A program made the position numbers and the translations under genes. Positions 58,803-64,000 of a stretch of 64,000 nt of DNA are shown piece by piece. The stretch comes from Maribellus comscasis (GTDB lineage Bacteria > Bacteroidota > Bacteroidia > Bacteroidales > Prolixibacteraceae): positions 7,390,001-7,454,000 of the forward strand of contig NZ_CP046401.1 of assembly GCF_009762775.1 (NCBI RefSeq), in the 5' to 3' direction. The number at the start of each line of letters is the position of its first letter. Position 1 is the stretch's first letter. The notes beneath the pieces were generated by a model. It was not told the DNA's origin. It saw only the letters and a program-made list of their open reading frames with translations, and did no database searches.

Positions 58803-59099
58803 TTAAGGCTGGCAGATGCGTCTTTTGATGGTAATGAACTGGGGCAGTTGCCGGGCTGTTTTCTTTTTGTTCCATCCATCCGGACCGTATTTTTGTTGAA
58901 TCTGGTTCAGCCGGAAAAGCCAGCCGAAAAAAGCAGAGATACAAACCAGCACGGCTGTAAAGGCCCCGGCAGTGATATAAAGCAAGACAAACAAAAGCAA
59001 TGTGCCGATTATCCCATACAGTGCCTTATACACCATTTGACCGGAGAACCCTTTGATATAAAGGTTGGTATCAATCTTCTGTATCGTGAAAGTTTTCAT
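58803..59099 (-). CDS. traF: Conjugative transposon protein TraF (DUF4133)
   Basis: 98 residues from ATG 59099, which overlaps the TraE stop (ATGA). MKTFTIQKIDTNLYIKGFSG and two close membrane helices (GIIGTLLLFVLLYITAGAFT, LVCISAFFGWLF) give the VirB3-like pattern of DUF4133. Confidence 0.9.
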   Translation of the reverse strand: MKTFTIQKIDTNLYIKGFSGQMVYKALYGIIGTLLLFVLLYITAGAFTAVLVCISAFFGWLFRLNQIQQKYGPDGWNKKKTARQLPQFITIKRRICQP

Positions 59100-59413
59100 C
59101 AGGCAAAAAATGCTTTGATTACCACACCTACAAGAATTAAAAACAAGCAGGCACCAAACCAGCCCATGATGGCTTTCTGGGTATCCTGATCGCCGCTTTG
59201 CCATTTAATATAAACTCGCACCCCGCCAATCAATCCGACCACTGCACCTATGGCAATAATCAGGTTGGAAACCGGGTCAACATAGGAACTGACTTCTGCC
59301 GTAGCCTGGTCAATACCGGCTGAGCTTTGTGCAAGACTGTGATAAATTCCCAAAGCAAAAAGGGCAATAAGCAATTGTCCTCTTTTCAAAATCTGTTTCA
59401 TTTTTGTTTTCAT
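59099..59413 (-). CDS. traE: Conjugative transposon protein TraE (DUF4134)
   Basis: 104 residues with signal-like start and two membrane helices (VSNLIIAIGAVVGLIGGVRV, IMGWFGACLFLILVGVVIKA) and the DUF4134 element GIDQATAEVSSYVDPVSNL. VirB2-like pilin candidate. Stop overlaps the TraF start. Confidence 0.92.
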   Translation of the reverse strand: MKTKMKQILKRGQLLIALFALGIYHSLAQSSAGIDQATAEVSSYVDPVSNLIIAIGAVVGLIGGVRVYIKWQSGDQDTQKAIMGWFGACLFLILVGVVIKAFFA

Positions 59414-59433
59414 TCTTTTCGATTTTAAAAGGA

Positions 59434-59787
59434 TTATGATTGTTGATACTGGATTTTTTGCAGGATTGCCGGGTTATTATTTTGAGTAAACTCATCAATG
59501 ATGTAACCTTCCTCCAACCCGGTTTCTTCGTAATAAATTACCTCCAAAGGGATATTTTCATTCGGATAAGGAATTAACTCAGAAGGAAAGGACCCGGAAG
59601 ATACTTTTGCAGGTTGGAGATTCGACAGAGAGTTATTTTCGCCATCACTTGCGTCCTCATAAGGACTGGACTTTTGTTTTCCTCCCTTAAAAAAACAGAA
59701 AAGAATAACGGTCCCGTACCAGATGAGTAGAATAACCAGGATAAAACTTAAAAACTGTCGCCAACTGATTGTATCTATTCCAAACAT
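59434..59787 (-). CDS. One-helix protein at the head of the tra operon
   Basis: 117 residues. One membrane helix (FLSFILVILLIWYGTVILFC), a Ser/Pro-rich linker, then IPLEVIYYEETGLEEGYIID. No family recognised. First gene of the transfer operon, 111 bases after the 26-nt motif shared with the helix-turn-helix gene. Confidence 0.65.
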   Translation of the reverse strand: MFGIDTISWRQFLSFILVILLIWYGTVILFCFFKGGKQKSSPYEDASDGENNSLSNLQPAKVSSGSFPSELIPYPNENIPLEVIYYEETGLEEGYIIDEFTQNNNPAILQKIQYQQS

Positions 59788-59898
59788 ATTCTTGTTTTGT
59801 TGATTTTAAAATGGATGACCGGCACGGACTAAAAACCGGCCTCAAACAAAATCATCGTTGCAAAGGTGCATTGTGGGAAGCGATAAAATTCCCCATAT

Positions 59899-59924
59899 AA
59901 TCTCAGGTGGTATATTATATTGTT
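59899..59924 (-). promoter_or_regulatory. Shared upstream motif, copy A
   Basis: On the plus strand AATCTCAGGTGGTAT, five free bases, then ATTGTT. The same motif with the same spacing is at 61996-62021. Here it precedes the tra operon. Confidence 0.55.
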
Positions 59925-60104
59925 TAGCTGATAATTCTTTGGATACGGGTCTGTTGAACGGATTTGTATTAAAACAGCAGCCAATCTTCTTACCGGATAT
60001 TGTCAGCTACTTAAAATGGTACTATTTGATGCTATTTAAAGGGATAAATATTTTCAAAACAAAAAGAAAAAACAGTCAAAAAAAGAAAAAGAAAGCCGCA
60101 AATC

Positions 60105-60233
60105 AACCGGTCGGGGCAAAAATGCAAGGCTGTCCGGAATCCTATTTTTTATGGAATTAACCTAGATGTAATATTCCGGACACTTGCCCGGCCTTGCGTT
60201 TTGTTTTGCGCCGGGAGTGCGGGGAGACCGGTT
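60105..60233. repeat. Large nested inverted repeat before the tra operon
   Basis: Three stems nest: AACCGGTC 60105-60112 with GACCGGTT 60226-60233; GCAAGGC 60124-60130 with GCCTTGC 60191-60197; TGTCCGGAAT 60131-60140 with ATTCCGGACA 60173-60182. Candidate oriT-like, leader RNA or protein-binding structure. Confidence 0.6.
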
Positions 60234-60297
60234 AAATTGGATTTCTTTTTTTGGATTTTGATGGTATTTGTACCATTTCATTTATTTGAAGTGCGGG

Positions 60298-60460
60298 CGG
60301 GAAAAGGCAAGTGTAGCCCTGTAAGGAAATGAAAGGGGTTCTCTTGCCGTGGGGTGCATCAAGGCTCTTTTCCCGGACTGCGAACTGACGACCGTTCCCG
60401 CGAAGGATGAGCGGGATTCAGGGAGACACCGGAGCAGGGAGGGAAATGTGCCGGAGCACA
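60298..60460. ncRNA. Candidate structured RNA or DNA, GC-rich multi-hairpin region
   Basis: No coding frame. Stems: CGGGAAAAG 60298-60306 with CTTTTCCCG 60367-60375 and, inside, GCAAG with CTTGC (60307-60311/60343-60347); TCCCGC 60396-60401 with GCGGGA 60411-60416; TGTGC 60447-60451 with GCACA 60456-60460. GC content is far above the flanks. The strand is unknown. The rest of the 705-base gap (59788-60492) holds the nested dyad, the shared motif and an A-rich stretch. Confidence 0.5.
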
Positions 60461-60492
60461 GGATTATCTTAAAATTGATTTATCCCTGTTTT

Positions 60493-61179
60493 TTATATCC
60501 GTTTATCCCCTGAGTCTTTGTCAAAAGTAACCAGGTTAAACATCTCTCTCATCCGGCTGCGGACCCGGTTTCCGTAACGTTCTTCCAGTTCTGAAGCAGA
60601 AAGATTGGTTGTTGCATGGGTTAACATCCCTTTGGAAACAAACAGGTCATAACGGCTGAGCAGGATTTCAGCCATAACATTACATTCATTGCCGTAATAT
60701 TTCAGGGGTGGTTCCACGCCTAAATCATCAAAACAGTAAATTACCGGGAAAGTGCCGTTTCTCCCCATTTGGAATGCTCCTTTGCTGTATTTATTTACGA
60801 TTTTAAAGCCTTCCGTTTCCAGTTCAAAACTGAGTTCGCGGGCAGGCTTTACCTGGTATTGTTTTTCAGTAGGACAGAAATAATTTATCAACTTCATCAA
60901 ACTTGTTTTACCTACGCCGACCGGGCCATTTACAAGTAATCCTTTTTCTAAGTTCAGTCCTTTCCTATTGCAGTTTTCTTTATCGCCAATGGCATAAACC
61001 AACAGTTTGTAAATCACAGGATGATCCTGTTGCAGAATCCGGAAATGTTCGCCAAAAAGGGTTTTACCCTGTTTTTCCATCCATTTCAGGCAATCTGAGA
61101 GATTGAAATGGAACATCCCGTTTTTGAATTCGGCTATTTCTTCAAAGGGGCTCTGAATAATCTTTGTCGTTGTTGACAT
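60493..61179 (-). CDS. DnaC/IstB-like ATPase
   Basis: Start ATG 61179 (MSTTTKIIQSPFEEIAEF); longer frames overlap the upstream gene. 228 residues with Walker A LVNGPVGVGKTSLMKL, Walker B VIYCFDDLGVEPP, and an arginine-type end (TNLSASELEERYGNRVRSRM). DnaC-like loaders are usual in the replication or mobilization part of such elements. Start lies 38 bases inside the previous gene. Confidence 0.85.
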   Translation of the reverse strand: MSTTTKIIQSPFEEIAEFKNGMFHFNLSDCLKWMEKQGKTLFGEHFRILQQDHPVIYKLLVYAIGDKENCNRKGLNLEKGLLVNGPVGVGKTSLMKLINYFCPTEKQYQVKPARELSFELETEGFKIVNKYSKGAFQMGRNGTFPVIYCFDDLGVEPPLKYYGNECNVMAEILLSRYDLFVSKGMLTHATTNLSASELEERYGNRVRSRMREMFNLVTFDKDSGDKRI

Positions 61180-61627
61180 TATAGCCATTAGACTTATGAT
61201 CTTTTTTTCTTTCCCCGTATTCAAATTTTTCTGGGGAATCCTGTTTATCCTTTGTATTGTTTTCTCTTTTAAAAAGCGTATCACTTCCTGTATGGTCTCC
61301 CGTATTGTTTCCGGTATCACTACCGGTATAGCTTCCGGTATCAAATCTGATACAGCTAACTTCGCTGCCGGAATGCCGGTTGGCCGAAGGAGAATACCGG
61401 ATATAGCCCCACCTGTCCAGTTCTTTCATACATTTGGCATAGGTGTTTACTGAATTTATTTTTGACAGAACCATCAGTTCCGTACGGTTAATCCTGAACT
61501 TTCCGGCAAAGCGGTTCAGGTTCCAAAGCCGGAACAGAGCCAGGTAAAGACTGATATGATAAGGGTTCAGACAACTGTCTCCTGAAATACGTTCAAAAAA
61601 ACCATTCAGGTGTTTGACATAGTTCAT
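61142..61627 (-). CDS. Replication-like helix-turn-helix protein with TGxx repeat tail
   Basis: 161 residues. The N-terminal 75 residues look like a winged helix (FRINRTELMVLSKINSVNTY, CMKELDRWGYIRYSP). The second part has five four-residue repeats of TGxx (TGSYTGSDTGNNTGDHTGSD), encoded by a degenerate 12-base tandem repeat. Its stop overlaps the ATPase gene and its start overlaps the stop of the HTH gene. Role unknown, probably replication or partition of the element. Confidence 0.6.
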   Translation of the reverse strand: MNYVKHLNGFFERISGDSCLNPYHISLYLALFRLWNLNRFAGKFRINRTELMVLSKINSVNTYAKCMKELDRWGYIRYSPSANRHSGSEVSCIRFDTGSYTGSDTGNNTGDHTGSDTLFKRENNTKDKQDSPEKFEYGERKKDHKSNGYNVNNDKDYSEPL

Positions 61628-61920
61628 CAGGCATAATCAAATATCGCATCTTTCTTTTCCTGGTTTTTCTCCATCATTTTCCGGATATCTTCATAATCGT
61701 AAAAAATTACGGCACCAATGCGGGTAAACGGTAAAGTGCCCCTGGCCCGCATATTTTGCAATTTCCCCTGGGAGATTCCCAACAGTTTGCGGACCTCATA
61801 GGATTTAAGCCATTTTTTGGGAGGTTGTCCCTGATGTTCTTCCAGTAACTTTTTAAACTCCTGCAGGATTTCATTCTTAAATTTTCGCAGGTCTTCGGTG
61901 GTAATAATTTCTGCTGACAT
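61627..61920 (-). CDS. Helix-turn-helix protein (excisionase-like)
   Basis: 97 residues. N-terminal helix (DLRKFKNEILQEFKKLLEEH), then a MerR/Xis-like winged helix (KSYEVRKLLGISQGKLQNMR, ARGTLPFTRIGAVIFYDYED). This type is usual at the head of Bacteroidota conjugative elements. The shared 26-nt motif lies 75 bases upstream. Confidence 0.85.
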   Translation of the reverse strand: MSAEIITTEDLRKFKNEILQEFKKLLEEHQGQPPKKWLKSYEVRKLLGISQGKLQNMRARGTLPFTRIGAVIFYDYEDIRKMMEKNQEKKDAIFDYA

Positions 61921-61995
61921 AACAATTTGTATTTAAATAATGCATTTTGAACTTCTCCAAAATTGCAGACTTTTAAATCAAACTGTTATACATAC

Positions 61996-62021
61996 AATCT
62001 CAGGTGGTATTTTTTATTGTT
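61996..62021 (-). promoter_or_regulatory. Shared upstream motif, copy B
   Basis: Same AATCTCAGGTGGTAT-N5-ATTGTT as at 59899-59924, here before the helix-turn-helix gene. Confidence 0.55.
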
Positions 62022-62051
62022 AAATTATTTGTTGGCGAAAAAGAATTAAAA

Positions 62052-62294
62052 TTACAGAAAATTGGCTTTCCGGGTTTTCATCAGTTCCTTCATGCAAGCC
62101 CGGTGGAATTTGCGCATTTCATCCAGTTTTTCCTGCGGAAGTGTCTCTATTTGTTCAATTTGTTTACGCTCATTATTCATTTCATGAAATGGAATAAACG
62201 GGCATTCGGAGACAGGTACGCCAAACGGGCATTTGGACATTGGATTAACAAGGTCGGCATTCTGACGGATTTTTTTGGTATTAAATGAAGACAT
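62052..62294 (-). CDS. Small protein with CPFGxPxxECPF motif
   Basis: 80 residues (MSSFNTKKIRQNADLVNPMS). The motif MSKCPFGVPVSECPFIPFHE holds two Cys nine apart, followed by His, and a third Cys occurs near the end (FHRACMKEL). A metal or redox site is possible. The rest is a charged helix. No family recognised. Confidence 0.6.
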   Translation of the reverse strand: MSSFNTKKIRQNADLVNPMSKCPFGVPVSECPFIPFHEMNNERKQIEQIETLPQEKLDEMRKFHRACMKELMKTRKANFL

Positions 62295-62367
62295 GTTTTT
62301 CAGATTTTAATAAAAAGTAAGTTATTGGAATTTTGTGAAAAAAAGAGGCGTGAGACCGCAACTTACT

Positions 62368-62479
62368 GCTCCTAGGTGACGCCAATCACCCGCATAACAA
62401 ATAAGCACAGCTCACGCCAAAGCGTGAGCGTCATACTTATTATTCCTGTTATGCTTAAAAATTGGCGTTCTTTAGGAGC
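62368..62479. repeat. Three-tier nested dyad
   Basis: Outer arms 62368-62386 and 62461-62479 (GCTCCTA and ACGCCAAT parts match exactly), middle arms 62392-62405 and 62436-62454 (GCATAAC/GTTATGC, AATAAG/CTTATT), inner perfect hairpin GCTCACGC 62410-62417 with GCGTGAGC 62422-62429. The whole 112 bases can fold into one long hairpin. No frame fits. Confidence 0.7.
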
Positions 62480-62511
62480 AAGAATAAAAAGCTAACGCCT
62501 TTTATATTGTT

Positions 62512-62535
62512 TTATCCGGATCATTATCCGGATAA
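62512..62535. promoter_or_regulatory. 10-bp perfect dyad upstream of the Cys protein region
   Basis: TTATCCGGAT 62512-62521 and ATCCGGATAA 62526-62535, four bases apart. Between the RteC gene end and the nested dyad; operator or terminator. Confidence 0.5.
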
Positions 62536-62609
62536 GAATTTCATATTTCTATGTTCAGCAAATATATAAAACATCATTTATGATTTAGTTGTAATATTAT
62601 ATGTTTCTT

Positions 62610-63443
62610 TTACCTGAGTTTATTATTCATCTTTCGTCTAATGATAGCCACTAAACGGCTTAAATATTTGGCGGGTTCATTCCGTTGTACCATTTCAGAC
62701 GGAGCATGGTAAATATCCTTCTTAAGCTCAATATTAAACATCTTCTCGAAGGCTTCGGCCAAATCACTGATTGTGGCTTTTCCATGATTCACAGAACCGG
62801 CATAATAAATTCCATAAATAAATTCATAGGCATCCATCTTGCTATCTGTCCAAGATAGATTAGATTTTGACATCACCTGATCTTTTCCCTCCGGGTGTTC
62901 AATTTCTTCAATTTCTTTAGATATGTATTTGATTAACATTTCCTTTGCCATGATAACAGAAAAAGTATGGTCCCGGCAAGAAAAAAAATCCTCATTGAAC
63001 AGCGATTGATTATCTTTTGCCTCCAACGGAATTTTTTCATTATTACGTGTAAAGTACTTTTCATCCAAATAGTTATGGTCGCAACGGTAATATTGGACTT
63101 TTACATAGTTCTTTTTCATGAACTTCAGTAGTTTTTTCTGTTCCCTTTGGAAAAATTTCTTAAGGTTTTTTCTATCAACATTCTGCCGGATGCTCTCAAT
63201 GTCAAAAACCGCCTGATAATACAGAAGCTTGCTGTAAACTATTGGTTTAATCTTTTTGAAAAAATGAATTTCACTATTCTTATCCAGAAATCCTTCTTTT
63301 ACAACCAACTCGCGCATCCTGTCAAGTGCTATTTTGCACAGTCCGATGGCAAATTCCAACTGTTCGAAAAGGTTGCCTGATACTTCATCTCTTTTTAATA
63401 ATTCGGTTTCCAGTTCTGAAATAATCTGTTTGTGTGTTGTCAT
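62610..63443 (-). CDS. rteC: RteC-domain regulator
   Basis: 277 residues with the RteC layout: FEQLEFAIGLCKIALDRMRE, FFKKIKPIVYSKLLYYQAVF, KFFQREQKKLLKFMKKNYVK, YYRCDHNYLDEKYFTR, and the C-terminal SKMDAYEFIYGIYYAGSVNH and DLAEAFEKMFNIELKKDIYH. In CTnDOT, RteC promotes excision. Expected to control excision or transfer here. Confidence 0.92.
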   Translation of the reverse strand: MTTHKQIISELETELLKRDEVSGNLFEQLEFAIGLCKIALDRMRELVVKEGFLDKNSEIHFFKKIKPIVYSKLLYYQAVFDIESIRQNVDRKNLKKFFQREQKKLLKFMKKNYVKVQYYRCDHNYLDEKYFTRNNEKIPLEAKDNQSLFNEDFFSCRDHTFSVIMAKEMLIKYISKEIEEIEHPEGKDQVMSKSNLSWTDSKMDAYEFIYGIYYAGSVNHGKATISDLAEAFEKMFNIELKKDIYHAPSEMVQRNEPAKYLSRLVAIIRRKMNNKLR

Positions 63444-63505
63444 GGACTTGAGTTTAAAGGTTAGTAATATTTTTTAAATCTTCACGGTTTATTTCTGTAT
63501 TTGAT

Positions 63506-63964
63506 TTATATCAAAATGACAATAAGCTGTTTAATTCGGACTATATTAAAATTTCCTAGTTTATTGGTTTTGTGAAAAAATGGTCCGGAAATAAAAAAGC
63601 CAAAGATTAATTTCGAAGGATTAATTTTTTGAAGGGCGGATTTCATATCTTTTACGATATTTTCTTTTCGAAATTTTATAACAATTTGTTTAGAGGCGAA
63701 CAGAATCATGGGATCAGGAATATTTAAATTATCTATCCAAAATATTCCATTTTTTGCAATACCAATCCGGCTACTCAATACGATGGTTTTAACATTTGAA
63801 AAGTCTCTTGTTATTAGATAGTTTGACCAATCTTGTTTAATCGTAAAATCTATAAAATCAGCAAAATTGTCCTTTAAAAATTCTGATAGCTCATCGTTAT
63901 TTAATTCTGCTGAAACAATTCCTGATTTAACCAAATTTTTAATAAGCATTTTTTTAAAATACAT
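63506..63964 (-). CDS. Unknown protein near the window edge
   Basis: 152 residues from ATG 63964. NDELSEFLKDNFADFIDFTI, TIVLSSRIGIAKNGIFWIDN, ILFASKQIVIKFRKENIV. No signal peptide, no family recognised. It may be the last gene of the element or a host gene. Nothing follows to 64000. Confidence 0.5.
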   Translation of the reverse strand: MYFKKMLIKNLVKSGIVSAELNNDELSEFLKDNFADFIDFTIKQDWSNYLITRDFSNVKTIVLSSRIGIAKNGIFWIDNLNIPDPMILFASKQIVIKFRKENIVKDMKSALQKINPSKLIFGFFISGPFFHKTNKLGNFNIVRIKQLIVILI

Positions 63965-64000
63965 CTCCAGTGATTTAATGATACTGTATGTTTATTATTC

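Noticed and set aside
1..64000. tRNA, rRNA and CRISPR features
   Set aside because: No conserved tRNA arm, rRNA segment or regular spaced repeat was recognised on reading.

Overview
The window comes from a Bacteroidota chromosome. The support is a TraE-TraN type conjugation module with an RteC regulator, SusC-era style lipoproteins and beta-barrel proteins, an HU protein, TamB/POTRA proteins, and low-GC coding with AT-rich gaps and no Shine-Dalgarno pattern. A marine or sediment member of the Marinilabiliales is a guess from the overall gene style. No rRNA, tRNA or CRISPR array was seen.

Left and centre (1-46.3 kb) is host-type DNA carrying several insertion sequences. It starts with envelope genes: a diacylglycerol-kinase-like enzyme, an App1-type phosphatase, a POTRA/TamB chimera, and outer-membrane beta-barrel and OmpA proteins. 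Next comes a sensory block: a 1476-residue CheB-CheR-PAS-histidine kinase-receiver fusion, an Hpt protein, a sigma54 response regulator, a single receiver and an AraC regulator. The region 24.3-34.1 kb is a stress-type gene set: CsbD twice, a DUF2383-like four-helix protein (one live, one dead), PRC-barrel, hemerythrin, a Rho-N-like basic protein, viral-type topoisomerase IB, YqaE/Pmp3 and a GH13 enzyme. Part of this set is a diverged segmental duplication. MlaD/MlaF-type lipid transport, small lipoproteins, a second hemerythrin and an IS66 element follow.

This left part is full of broken genes. There are IS elements of the IS4, IS1182, IS1595, IS66 and IS200/IS605 types, and about a dozen reading frames carry a stop, a frameshift or an insertion. 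Some lesions lie in homopolymers and could be sequencing errors. Others (multi-lesion copies, substitutions to stop, insertion by an IS) look real.

Right part (46.3-63.5 kb) is a conjugative element whose genes all lie on the minus strand and are all intact. In transcription order they are RteC, a small Cys-containing protein, a helix-turn-helix protein, a replication-like protein, a DnaC-like ATPase, then after a structured non-coding gap a one-helix protein, TraE, TraF, TraG (VirB4), two secreted or periplasmic proteins, TraJ, TraK, TraL, TraM, TraN, a VirD4-type coupling protein, a PH-domain membrane protein, a DUF3945 protein, a relaxosome protein and a HUH relaxase. No integrase is in view. 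The element also holds three unusual non-coding signals: a repeated 26-nt upstream motif, a GC-rich multi-hairpin region at 60.1-60.46 kb and a three-tier nested dyad at 62.37-62.48 kb.
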